Positions 12,801 to 18,726 of a stretch of 64,000 nucleotides of DNA are shown one piece after another. The stretch lies in assembly GCF_000959725.1 (NCBI RefSeq), contig NZ_CP009322.1:1612001-1676000 (forward strand), given 5' to 3'. Positions within the stretch are counted from its first letter, which is position 1, and each line of letters opens with the position of its first letter. Below the pieces are notes generated by a model. It worked only from the letters and a program-made list of their open reading frames with translations. It had not been told where the DNA came from and did not search any database. Position numbers and translations under genes: made by a program. This DNA comes from Burkholderia gladioli (GTDB lineage: Bacteria; Pseudomonadota; Gammaproteobacteria; Burkholderiales; Burkholderiaceae).

Positions 12801-14940
12801 CCTGCAGCAGGGCCGGCAGCATCTCGTGCAGCGCGACGTCGAAATTGATGGTGGAGGACTGCAGCTGCGTGTCGGCCGCGCTGATCGCGTGCGCGGCGAT
12901 GAAGTCGTCGAGGTGGGCGGCGAAGGCGCCGTGCGAGATCGCCACGCCCTTCGGGCGGCCGGTCGAGCCGGAGGTGTAGATCACGTAGGCGAGCTGGTCG
13001 GGATGCGGGTCCGCAGGCGTCGAACCGGCGTGATCGCTTTCGGCCTCGGCGGCAGCCAGCGCGCCGACGTCGATCGCCACGCGCCCGGCGAACAGCTCGC
13101 CGCAGCGCGCCTGCGCGTCGGCATCGGTCAGCACCACCTTCACGCCCGCGTCGTCGAGCATCATCGCCAGGCGCTCGGCCGGATAGGCCGGGTCGAGCGG
13201 CACGAAGGCGCCCGGCGAGCGCAGCGTGCCGAGCAGCGCCGCGACCATGCCGAGCGAGCGCGTCATGCAGATGCCGACGCGTTGGTCGGGACCCACGCCG
13301 GCGGCGGCCAGCGCACGCGCCACGCGCGCGGCATGGCCGTCGAGCTGCGCGTAGGTGGCGTGCTGCCCCTCGCAATGCGCGGCCGGCGACGCCGCGTGCC
13401 GCGCGGCGCTGGCCGCGAAGCGCGCCGGCACCGAGCGATACGGCTTGGCCGGCACGCGCGCCTGCTCGGGCGCGGCCGCGCCGAGCGCGCCGAGCGGCTG
13501 GTCCGGCGCGTCGAGCACGGCCTCGAGCAGCAGCACGTAATGGTCGAGCATGGCCTCCATGGTGGCGCGCTCGAACACATCCTCGGCATAGGTCAGCGCG
13601 ACCTCGAAACCGCCGGCGCGCTCGCGGGCGTCGAGCACCAGGTCGAAACGCGCGGTCTGGGTGCCGATCTCGTGGGTCGACACCTCCAGCCCCGGCAGGC
13701 GGATCGGACCGCCATCCTCGCCGAGGTAGTTGAACATGGCCTGGAACAGCGGCGTATGGCCGAAGCTGCGCTGCGGCTGCAGCGCGTCGACCAGCTTGGT
13801 GAACGGCAGGTCGGCATGCGCATGCGCTTCCAGCACGCGCTCGCGCACCTGCGCGAGCAGGGCCGCGAAGCTCGGCACCCCCGCCAGCTCGGCGCGGATC
13901 ACCAGCGTGTTGACGAAGAAACCGATGGTGCGCGCCACCTCGGGCCGGTCGCGGCCCGCCACCGGCACCCCGACACGGATGTCCTGCTGGCCGCTGTAGC
14001 GGGCCAGCAGCAGCTCGTAGACGGCCAGCAGGGTCATGAAGGGGGTCGCGTCGGCGGCCGTGGAGACACGCATCAGCGCCGCGTGCAGCCCGGGCGCGAG
14101 CACCCGCGCGATGCGCGCGCCGGCGCCGCTGCGCAGCCCGGCGCGGGTGCGTGCCTTGGGCAGCTCCAGCACCGGATGGTCCTGGCCGAGCCGCTCGCGC
14201 CAGTAGTCGAGCTGGCGCGCGAGCGCGCCGTCGTCGAGCCATTCGCGCTGCCAGAGCGCGTAGTCGCCGTACTGGATCCCGGCCGTCGAAGACGGCGCCG
14301 CATTCGCGCCGTCGCCCTTGCCGCTCGCCTCGCCGAGGCAGGCCGCATAGGCCGTCGCGATCTCGCCGACGAACACGCCGATCGACAAGCCGTCCGAGAC
14401 GATGTGATGAAGCGCGACATGCAGCACGTGATCGTCGGCGCCGAGCGAGACCAGCATGACGCGCAGCAGCGGCCCGCGCTCGAGATCGAAGGGCGCGGCC
14501 GAGCGGCTGGCCAGCAGCAGGTCGAGCGCGGGGCCCTCGCCTTCGGCCGTCACGGTTTCCCAGCCGAATTCGCCGGCCACGGCGGTCTGGTACGGGATGC
14601 CGTCGACTTCGTCGAAGCGCTGGCGCAGGCTCTCGTGCGCTTCCACCACGCGCGCCAGCGCGGCGCGCAGCGCGCCGATCTCGAGCCGGCCGCGCAGGCG
14701 CACCGCGCCCGTCACGTTGTAGGCGGCGCTGGCCGGATCGAGGCGCCACAGGAACCACAGCCGCTCCTGCGCATGCGACAGCGGGAAACGCCGCTCGGCG
14801 CCGGGGAACGGCACGATCGGCAGGCGCGCGGCGTCGATGCCGCGCTCGCGCAGGCGGCCGCGGAACACGGCGCGCTTCTCGGGCGGCAGGGCGACATAGG
14901 CCGTCGAGATCGACAGCAGATCGTTCGACACTTCGCTCAC
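3889..14940 (-). CDS. Three-module NRPS: C-A-PCP-E, C-A-PCP, C-A-PCP
   Basis: 3683-residue peptide synthetase, first of two in the operon. Module 1: C (HHIVSDG, about 177), A (about 653), PCP with GGDS (about 1046), epimerization domain (HHLAVDGVSWRILL about 1236, then GWFTTRFP and FNYLGQFD). Module 2: C (HHALSDG about 1702), A (about 2183), PCP with GGHS (about 2574). Module 3: C (HHIATDG about 2762), A (about 3240), PCP with GGHS (about 3621), ending 60 residues later without thioesterase or E domain, so the chain must pass on to the next NRPS. By-eye codes: A1 D V H R I V L V A; A2 D A E D M I T V V; A3 D I L Q L G L I W, the last matching the published glycine signature. The A2 core motif reads ISTSGSTG where the others have IYTSGSTG. 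The N-terminal C domain could accept a fatty acyl group, but I cannot prove that. The start ATG follows a 105-base gap after the hydroxylase gene. Confidence 0.97.
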   Translation of the reverse strand: MSEVSNDLLSISTAYVALPPEKRAVFRGRLRERGIDAARLPIVPFPGAERRFPLSHAQERLWFLWRLDPASAAYNVTGAVRLRGRLEIGALRAALARVVEAHESLRQRFDEVDGIPYQTAVAGEFGWETVTAEGEGPALDLLLASRSAAPFDLERGPLLRVMLVSLGADDHVLHVALHHIVSDGLSIGVFVGEIATAYAACLGEASGKGDGANAAPSSTAGIQYGDYALWQREWLDDGALARQLDYWRERLGQDHPVLELPKARTRAGLRSGAGARIARVLAPGLHAALMRVSTAADATPFMTLLAVYELLLARYSGQQDIRVGVPVAGRDRPEVARTIGFFVNTLVIRAELAGVPSFAALLAQVRERVLEAHAHADLPFTKLVDALQPQRSFGHTPLFQAMFNYLGEDGGPIRLPGLEVSTHEIGTQTARFDLVLDARERAGGFEVALTYAEDVFERATMEAMLDHYVLLLEAVLDAPDQPLGALGAAAPEQARVPAKPYRSVPARFAASAARHAASPAAHCEGQHATYAQLDGHAARVARALAAAGVGPDQRVGICMTRSLGMVAALLGTLRSPGAFVPLDPAYPAERLAMMLDDAGVKVVLTDADAQARCGELFAGRVAIDVGALAAAEAESDHAGSTPADPHPDQLAYVIYTSGSTGRPKGVAISHGAFAAHLDDFIAAHAISAADTQLQSSTINFDVALHEMLPALLQGGRIEMRGPEAWDIDTTSRHLIDARVTFSRLPTAYWQQWLRTPPPPEALAALRQITVGGEGLPGDALAQWQRGPLGRIGLANLYGPTETTVACMYRATTPDDASQAIVSIGVPYASRTARVLDRDGNEAPIGALGELCIGGHTLARGYLDRPSLTAERFVPDPLGAPGSRLYRSGDLCRRRADGAIDFLGRLDQQIKLRGFRIEPGEIEAALRRLPGVAEAVVVLASERGVARLVAYVVGAAGVALDGPELQRALARQLPAHMVPAAIAVLARMPLMQNGKVDRAALPAVEIAPAEGSRAEPRNEAERLLLSWWRAVLKREDLGIDDDFFAVGGDSILSLQLIAKARAQGWLLSPRQVFEQPSVARLAAVMRPLDGEAEQVEIREPLPLTPIQAWFHTRYPQGEAHWNQSVLLRVRGELDLPAFERALAAVIARHDALRLRFERDADGLWQQRVLADAPAVPVRSIDLRPAGERWAAALEQAGEEAQRSLDPLAGRLVKAVAFRAPELADGAVEGRLLLVIHHLAVDGVSWRILLADLAAAYEAAVAGRAIALDAALPWSVWAAAQREAATPARIAAALPAWQAALADAVAPLEAPAGTAATSDLIDWKLEREDTEALRRAAPRAYRLGIDELLLAALSRAVAGIFGGGGALVALEGHGRDLYQHLAGPAREDLDPSRTVGWFTTRFPAWLPALADDAQTLIGAKARLRALPDGGASWGWLRSYGDAAVHDALAALPAPRISFNYLGQFDGSLAEDGPFGFASEKSGSQQPADETLVYPVELNGLIVEGRLSFTWRFDPAVVSPERQHALVAAFGRELASLVAHCEQAEPRATAADFPRAALDEAGFEALGLAGTALDDLYPATPLQQGLLFHSLMEAGAYLNRKRLTLSGAVDIEAMREAWRTVVERHPVLRTRFVRAHGGTMLQAVQASVPLPFEVHDWRERDDYEEAFARWFDEEAPRRIDLDAAPLMHVALFRRPDGAHDLAWLNHHALSDGWSQSQLLGELTRSYAAACQGKPPELEPVVPFGAYLDWLARQPEPADWWRERLAQVDRPALLLDGLPSLSTAEAQAHLAQGGPGFRHRDARLDADLSAALAETARRRGITLNTLIQGAWAIVLARLADRRQAAFGVTVSGRPSDLPGAAAIQGVFINSLPMWIEVPADAPLQDWLAAIQLRNVELRQVEHTPLTSVRRWAGGGELFDSLLVFENYPIDPSLRDGSLGLTVDASTSFEQTHYPLTLGILPGERIGLEWSWDATRLAEAGIDALAEAYQAVLAQLARPEVETLAALRIAGPAGEAGSAVAASHGTSEAGGAHPYRGVIARFEAAALARPDALAVRCGDETIDYAALNRAANRIAHRLAALGVGAESRVGVCVERSPALVAALLGVLKAGGAYVPLDPDYPRERLRELCEDVGIAIVLADALTAPRHADWLAQAGRTVLQVGPLLAAPELAEGDPAGEAHPEQLAYVISTSGSTGRPKGVALTHGALSRHIDDFLADHGLRVDDHVLQFSTVNFDASVEQLFPALAIGASVEMRGPALWSAEEFDRVLAERAVTFADLPTGYWKQWARQARPRPGLALRRMTIGGEALPGTAVAQWRDGPLGAVQLVNTYGPTETAVVSSVLPVEDAHRDSLAVPIGRPSASRLYRILDRDGEPVPPLGVGELCIGGHTLARGYVGRPGLSAERFVPDPLGAPGSRLYRTGDICRWLPDGGVAYVGRLDQQVKVRGFRVELGEIEAALVALPEVAEALALVQGEDDARRVVAYVVPARNGAAPEPARLREALAQRLPAHMLPSAIGVLDALPTLPNGKLDRRALPALDAASAGYVAPATPLEATVAEIWQAVLGIERVGARDDFFALGGHSLLALQVAARLQRALGREVPLRALFDHAELAALAAWLEAGAAPGARVLPPVRRTGRREAPPTHGQTRLWFLWRLAPDNPAYHLSLAVRIDGALDARLLRAALDAVVARHEMLHARFDERQGAPWLVIDDTLRAGWEEAGFASPEAPACTAWLREGGAMPFDLRHGPLLRARLARVGGDSHVFQLTLHHIATDGWSMNLLVDELSAAYEAAVRGDAGAYAPALPVQYTDYAVWQHESLDAGVLEAQLDYWRDTLGDEQPVLELPADRPRPARRDGLGGQVGAELDRALADALQTYARHHDATLFMILLAAFHALLHRYGGQRDIRVGIPLGGRERIEIEPLIGFFVNTAVIRAELSGALPFEALLAQVRQRVLDAQANQDVPFARIVDALQPQRVASQTPLFQAMFNYDVQQGATERRVADTLRLSPFGSQRSAAQFDLTLGVSVGERIGLSFGYATDLFDRETVERLLDDYRALLRQIVAGGVVGGPRLRELALVARPVASRGSFEAQPFVAAHERIAAQARRSPEAIALHCEGEALSYRELDERATRLALKLRAEGIGAEALVGVCTARSGAMLVAVLAVLKAGAAYVPLDPAYPDAHLAGMIEDAALACTLVDAAGRERLAALGTAHRQIEIDAAATQSPADADPQAALDLPPLDPARLAYVIYTSGSTGRPKGVGVSHGALARFLDSLRSRLALSPDDVWLAVTTLSFDIAALELYLPLACGARIELATRETVIDGPKLAALADTCGATVMQATPMGWRVLLDGGWQGRRGRFTALSGGEALPPDLAEALHARGVTLWNLYGPTETTIWSSAARLEAGAPITLGAPLEHTTLQVLDESGQPVPDNGIGELCIGGANLARGYLGRPGLSAERFIPDPHGAPGARLYRTGDLCRVRRDGRLEYLGRADQQVKLRGFRIELGATEAALRGIEGVSGAACRIVGEGSARRLVAYVTGEAEITGLRAQLAERLPMQQVPAQIVRLEALPLTSNGKLNRNALPEVAAHDEDSYVVPGTPTETLVCETWAEVLALPRVGIDDDFFGLGGHSLAAVRVAARLGERLGRQVELALLFAHPRAADLAARLDREGGAGDAGGGSALDAMQGLLDSL

Positions 14941-14976
14941 GGATTCACTCTTCAGGTTCGGTTTCGGAACGGCCGA

Positions 14977-15006
14977 CGGCCGCCTGGCAGGTGCTGCCGG
15001 CGGCCG
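14977..15006. promoter_or_regulatory. Inverted repeat in the gap between hydroxylase and NRPS genes
   Basis: CGGCCGCC at 14977-14984 pairs with GGCGGCCG at 14999-15006 over a 14-base loop. It sits 37-66 bases upstream of the NRPS start and downstream of the hydroxylase stop. No T-run follows. It may be an intercistronic hairpin affecting processing or translation. Confidence 0.5.
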
Positions 15007-15045
15007 GGCCGAGGCGCGTCGCGCGCGGCGCGGGGCGGGCTCGCT

Positions 15046-16044
15046 TCAGCGCGTCATCGCCACCAGCACGCGGCGCTTGCCGGCGAAGGGCGCGCGGCCA
15101 TGCGACATCAGCAGGTTGTCGAGCAGCAGGATGTCGCCCGCCTGCCACGGGAACGACAGCATGGTGTCGCGATAGACGGCGCGGACCTCGTCGAGGATCG
15201 CGTCGTCGATCGGCGTGCCGTCGCCGAAATAGGTATTGCGCGGCAGGCGGTCGGGCTCGACCACTTCGAGCATGGCCTCGCGCACGCCTTCCGGCAGGTT
15301 GGTCACGTGGAACAGGTGGGCCTGGTTGAACCAGACCGTCTCGCCGGTGGCGGGATGGACCAGCTCCGACTGGCAGACCTGGCGCGTGCGCAACTCCTCG
15401 CCGTCGTCGAGCCATTCCCAGGCGATCCGGTTGGCCGCGCAGTAGCGCTCCACCTCGGCGCGATCCTCGGTGCCGAACACCTGCTGCCACGGCAGGTCGA
15501 GGCCGTTGCCGTAGTTGCGCACGTACATCACGCCGTGCTCGGCGAAGCGGCGGCGCAGCGCCGGGTCGATGCGCTGGTACACCAGCCGGCTGTCGGCCAC
15601 CGGCGTGGCGCCGCCCTGCTCGGCCGCGATCTCGCAATAGAAGCCGATCGAGCCGGGCCACTTGAGCGTGTAGGACTGCTCGTTGTGCTGGTCGATCCAC
15701 TGGCTGGCCGGATATTCGGTCGAGGAGAACACGCCCTTGTCGACGCGGCTGCGCGGCGTCGAGCCGAATTCGTATTCGTGGATCGGTTCGCCGAAACGGC
15801 CGGCGAAGGCCTCGAAGCCGGCCGGCCCGACCGGCGCGAAGCCGCGCACCAGCACGCCGCCGTAGCGCGTCTTCTCGCGCGCGGCCAGCTCGGCCAGCGC
15901 CTCGGCGGCGCTCGCCAGCGCGGGCGCCGCGGCCGCCTCGCCGCCGGCCCCGGCCGGGCTCAGCACCAGCACGCGCGTGCCGTTCTGTTCGAGTTCGCGG
16001 GTATCGAGCGCCAGCGCCGGGCGCGTCGTCGTCATTGCGTCCAT
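15046..16044 (-). CDS. SyrP/TauD-family Fe(II)/2-oxoglutarate hydroxylase of the siderophore pathway
   Basis: 332-residue non-heme iron dioxygenase. The facial-triad pattern is visible: the H-x-E segment DQHNEQSY (SyrP-type, E in place of the common D) and the distal histidine in LMSHGRAPFAGKRR. SyrP-like enzymes and OrbG of the ornibactin pathway hydroxylate carrier-bound aspartate at the beta carbon; beta-hydroxyaspartate is a common iron ligand. That role is inferred here from family and position between thioesterase and NRPS. GGAGG lies just upstream. The start is ATG 16044, overlapping the thioesterase gene by 13 bases; an alternative ATG at 16035 would give an ATGA overlap. The protein lacks its own carrier domain and must act in trans. 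Confidence 0.9.
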   Translation of the reverse strand: MDAMTTTRPALALDTRELEQNGTRVLVLSPAGAGGEAAAAPALASAAEALAELAAREKTRYGGVLVRGFAPVGPAGFEAFAGRFGEPIHEYEFGSTPRSRVDKGVFSSTEYPASQWIDQHNEQSYTLKWPGSIGFYCEIAAEQGGATPVADSRLVYQRIDPALRRRFAEHGVMYVRNYGNGLDLPWQQVFGTEDRAEVERYCAANRIAWEWLDDGEELRTRQVCQSELVHPATGETVWFNQAHLFHVTNLPEGVREAMLEVVEPDRLPRNTYFGDGTPIDDAILDEVRAVYRDTMLSFPWQAGDILLLDNLLMSHGRAPFAGKRRVLVAMTR

Positions 16045-16850
16045 CCTGCCTCCGTCGGCAAGGCAGCCGGAGCCGCCGGTCGCGCCAGCGCGCGGCCGAG
16101 CGATTCGGCGACGCGCTCGAGCAGGGCCGGCAGCTCGGCTTCGAGATAGAAATGGCCGCCGGCGAAGGCGTGGAAGCCGCATTCGCCGCGCGTCGTGTCG
16201 CGCCAGTGCGCGACTTTGTCGGGGTCCGCGGTGGCGCTGTCGTCGCGGCCGGTAAACACCGTCACCGGGCAGTCGAGCGGTGCGCGGCCGACATCGGCCG
16301 GGAACGCGGCGGGATAGATGCCGCACAGATGGAAATCGGCGCGCAAGGTGGGCAACAGCAGCTCGATGAAGTCGCGATCGCGCAGCAGCGCCTCGGGCGT
16401 GCCGCCGAGCGCGCGCAGCTTGTCGACCATCTGCTCGTGCGAGCAGCCAAGCCAGTGGGTTTCGTGCTTGCGCCGCGACGGCGCGACCGAGGCGGAAGCG
16501 CCGAGCCAGACCGGCAGCTCGGCCCCGCGCTCGCGCAGCGCATGAATCAGCTCATGGGCGACCAGCGAGCCCATGCTGTGGCCGAACAGGGCGTAAGGCC
16601 GGCTGCGATCGCGGCGCGCCAGCAATTCGGCGCCCAGCACGTCGAGCAGGCTGGGCCAGTCGCTCAGCACCGGCAGCGCGCGGCGCAGGCCGTGGCCTGG
16701 CAGCTCCAGCGCGATGAGCTCGACGCCGTGCGGCAGCGCTTGCGGCCAGCGCCGGTACAGCGAGGCGGCGCCGCCCGCGTGGGCGAAACAGAACAGTTGC
16801 ACGGGCGGCAAGGCCGCCGGCAGGCCGGCGTGGACCGACATCGCCGACAT
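16032..16850 (-). CDS. Type II thioesterase of the NRPS operon
   Basis: 272-residue alpha/beta hydrolase of the external thioesterase family (GrsT/TesA type). Visible: the N-terminal FCFAHAGGAASLYRRW strand, the nucleophile elbow GHSMGS, the aspartate region VFTGRDDS and the catalytic histidine in GGHFYL. Such enzymes clear misprimed or stalled acyl groups from carrier domains and keep the assembly line working; they do not normally release the product. It starts 3 bases after the mbtH stop and overlaps the hydroxylase gene, so translation is probably coupled. A second in-frame ATG lies at 16841. Confidence 0.94.
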   Translation of the reverse strand: MSAMSVHAGLPAALPPVQLFCFAHAGGAASLYRRWPQALPHGVELIALELPGHGLRRALPVLSDWPSLLDVLGAELLARRDRSRPYALFGHSMGSLVAHELIHALRERGAELPVWLGASASVAPSRRKHETHWLGCSHEQMVDKLRALGGTPEALLRDRDFIELLLPTLRADFHLCGIYPAAFPADVGRAPLDCPVTVFTGRDDSATADPDKVAHWRDTTRGECGFHAFAGGHFYLEAELPALLERVAESLGRALARPAAPAALPTEAGWTQ

Positions 16851-16853
16851 CGA

Positions 16854-17078
16854 TCAGTTCGCCGCGCGCTTGGCGTCGTCGTCCATCGCGCGACGCAGGC
16901 TCGCCGGGCGCATGTCGGTCCAGACCTCGTCGATCCAGGCCAGGCACTCGGCCTTCTTGCCCGACTTGCCGGCCTCGCGCCAGCCGGCGGGAATCGCCTT
17001 GTATTCCGGCCAGATCGAGTACTGTTCCTCGTCGTTCACGACCACATGAAACGTCGTATCGTCATCGCCCCAGCTCAT
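16854..17078 (-). CDS. MbtH-like protein
   Basis: 74-residue MbtH-family partner of adenylation domains. The family signature is complete: [19 protein letters not shown] in the middle and [17 protein letters not shown] near the C-terminus. MbtH proteins bind A domains and aid their solubility and activity. It is the first gene of the minus-strand operon, directly downstream of the Fur-box region, so its expression should report iron limitation. Equivalent to OrbH by position and family; the symbol is not transferred because the product is unknown. Confidence 0.97.
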   Translation of the reverse strand: MSWGDDDTTFHVVVNDEEQYSIWPEYKAIPAGWREAGKSGKKAECLAWIDEVWTDMRPASLRRAMDDDAKRAAN

Positions 17079-17124
17079 CGCTTGCTCCGTTCGACCGGCT
17101 TGCCGGCCAGTGAAAGATTGAATA

Positions 17125-17141
17125 AACGAATCTCATTTACA
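17125..17141 (-). promoter_or_regulatory. Weak third Fur-box-like site upstream of mbtH
   Basis: Reads AAATGAGATTCGTTTAT on the minus strand, ending about 47 bases upstream of the mbtH start. It shares the AAATGAGA core with the two better sites, but by eye only about 10 of 19 positions fit the Fur consensus. Possible promoter-proximal operator. Confidence 0.35.
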
Positions 17142-17226
17142 CACCTCGGTGTGACGTGGCCCATTACGTCGAGCGAATCGAGGCGGCGTCACCGGGCCCT
17201 GGGGCCGCTGCGAAGCTTCTCGTCCC

Positions 17227-17245
17227 GCAAATGAGAATCATTGGC
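17227..17245. promoter_or_regulatory. Fur box
   Basis: GCAAATGAGAATCATTGGC matches the 19-bp Fur consensus at 14 positions by eye, with the NATNAT-type core ATGAGAATCATT intact. It lies in the divergent region between mbtH and the plus-strand PPTase-like gene and supports iron repression of the siderophore genes. Confidence 0.8.
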
Positions 17246-17440
17246 ATTTGGTTGCGTACTCTGACGGCCGCGCCCCGCCTTGTCAAGTGACTTCGCGCTT
17301 TGGCGAGGGACTTTTCGCCCGCCCGGCGGCCGTTTGGCGGATTTTCATCGATTCGAAACAGAATCCTGTTCGAGGCATCCCCGGCCTGATCCGGGAGCAT
17401 TCCACGCAGATTCTTGCGCGCCGGTTGACGGTTACACTCT

Positions 17441-17459
17441 GCAAATGAGAACCATTTGC
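17441..17459. promoter_or_regulatory. Fur box with perfect 7-bp arms
   Basis: GCAAATGAGAACCATTTGC: arms GCAAATG and CATTTGC are exact complements around a 5-base centre. It fits the Fur consensus at about 13 of 19 positions. It stands 65 bases before the small ORF at 17524 and 150 bases before the PPTase-like gene, so it probably controls the plus-strand transcript. Confidence 0.78.
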
Positions 17460-17523
17460 ATTAATTTTCAAACTATCGGAACATAGCGCCACTTCAAAAC
17501 AGAACCAGAGAGAGCCGAACACC

Positions 17524-17613
17524 ATGCATGCCGAGATCCAACCGCATGCCGTCGCGCAAGCGTCCGTCCCGAGGGCCGTGCGCGCCAACCCGGCCCGGGA
17601 GCGGCGCGGATGA
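17524..17613 (+). CDS. Possible 29-residue leader ORF coupled to the PPTase-like gene
   Basis: ATG at 17524 is preceded by GAGAGAG at a usual distance and encodes a 29-residue basic peptide rich in Ala and Arg. Its TGA overlaps the next start as ATGA. I do not recognise the peptide. It could be a real leader that couples translation of the downstream gene, or a chance ORF in the 5' leader. Confidence 0.4.
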   Translation: MHAEIQPHAVAQASVPRAVRANPARERRG

Positions 17614-18443
17614 GCGCTCGCCTGCCGCCCGCCACGGCCGACGAGGGCAAGGCCGACGATGCCACCCTGCCCGAGCGCGCCATCCAGCTCGCCGCCGATG
17701 TCACCTTCAGCGCCCATGCCCTCGCCGAGCAGCCGCCGTTCTGCGCGCAGCCGCTGCGCGACGGCGAGCTGCGCCTGTGGCTGCTGCGCCCCGAATGGCA
17801 GTTGCTGTCGAAGGAGGATGCCTTCGCGCGGCTCTCGCCGTTCGAGCGCAAGCGCGCCAAGTGCTTTCCGCAGCCGGCCATCGGCAAGCGTTTCGCGGTC
17901 GGCCGCGCGGTGCTGCGCGGCATCCTCGGCGGCATGCTCGGGGTGGCGCCGCAGGCGCTGGAGCTGGCCGACCATGAAAGCGGGCGCGTCACGCTCGGCT
18001 CGCCCGCCACGGCCGAGCCGCTGGAGATCGCCGTCGCCTATGCCGGCATCTGGATCCTGATCGGCGTAAGCACGCAGCCGCTCGGCCTGGCCACCGCGTT
18101 CTCGGTCGGCGAGGCGGTCGACCGGGACGAGCAGCATCGCATCCGGCTGGCCAGCGTCGCGCATGCCGCCGGCACGCTGTCGGCGGCCGGTTATCTGTCG
18201 CAGCCGCTGGAGGAACATGCGCATCGCGTGCATACGCACGATGCCGGCAGCTGGCGCGTGCTCGACCTGCCGATGCCGGGCCGTCAATGCGTGGCCGCGC
18301 TGGCCGCGCGCGAGATGCGCGAGGTGCAGGCGAGCGGCTGGAACACGTCGGTGAAGCTGCCGCCTTCGGCGCCGGCGGTATCGAACACGCGCGCCGCCCG
18401 GCACGCGCGCGATGTCGAGGCAGGCAGCGGGCGCGGTTTCTGA
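17610..18443 (+). CDS. Sfp-type phosphopantetheinyl transferase-like protein, active site degenerate
   Basis: 277 residues. The N-terminal half is clearly Sfp-like: RLSPFERKRAKCF and FAVGRAVLRGILGGMLGV (about 94-112) match the family segment before the active site. However, where active enzymes have an N/S-L-S-H-S motif this protein has IAVAYAG (about 140-146), where they have G-V-D-x-E it has LGLATAF (about 158-164), and no W-x-x-K-E-A motif is present. Known metal-binding and catalytic residues are therefore missing. It follows a Fur box and diverges from the siderophore operon, so it is expected to be iron-regulated. It may be an inactive relative with a structural or regulatory role, or a decaying gene; another PPTase elsewhere would have to activate the carrier domains. 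The C-terminus is long and low-complexity. Confidence 0.75.
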   Translation: MSARLPPATADEGKADDATLPERAIQLAADVTFSAHALAEQPPFCAQPLRDGELRLWLLRPEWQLLSKEDAFARLSPFERKRAKCFPQPAIGKRFAVGRAVLRGILGGMLGVAPQALELADHESGRVTLGSPATAEPLEIAVAYAGIWILIGVSTQPLGLATAFSVGEAVDRDEQHRIRLASVAHAAGTLSAAGYLSQPLEEHAHRVHTHDAGSWRVLDLPMPGRQCVAALAAREMREVQASGWNTSVKLPPSAPAVSNTRAARHARDVEAGSGRGF

Positions 18444-18449
18444 AGCGCC

Positions 18450-18469
18450 GTCGCGCAACCATGCGCGAC
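18450..18469 (+). terminator. Hairpin after the PPTase-like gene
   Basis: GTCGCGCA and TGCGCGAC (8-bp arms, 4-base loop) begin 6 bases after the stop codon. There is no T-run, so termination may be weak or Rho-assisted. The following stretch to 18726 holds no gene I can support. Confidence 0.5.
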
Positions 18470-18726
18470 GATGCGCGATCCTGCGCGCCGCCGCGCATCC
18501 GCCACTCACGCCTTTGCCTTCGCCTCGACGGCGGCTTTCCATCGTTCACAAACTTACTGTCCGGCGCCTGCCACGCGGGCCGCGACGACGTTGCCACGCC
18601 CAGGGCGCGTCGATATATTACGCACCACGCCTCGCGCGACGACGCATCGCGCAGCAGGCCCGAGGACGCGATTTCGCGACAGGCCGGCCGCCTCGCGCCC
18701 CTTCATCCGAATCAGACGGTGGATCG

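Noticed and set aside
4318..16149. Very long plus-strand open frames opposite the NRPS operon
   Set aside because: They are mirror frames caused by high GC and NRPS codon use; no domain, start site or normal composition supports them.
1..18443. Calling the locus ornibactin (orb genes)
   Set aside because: The ECF sigma factor, the hydroxyornithine genes and an hOrn code are not seen, and a glycine module does not fit ornibactin.
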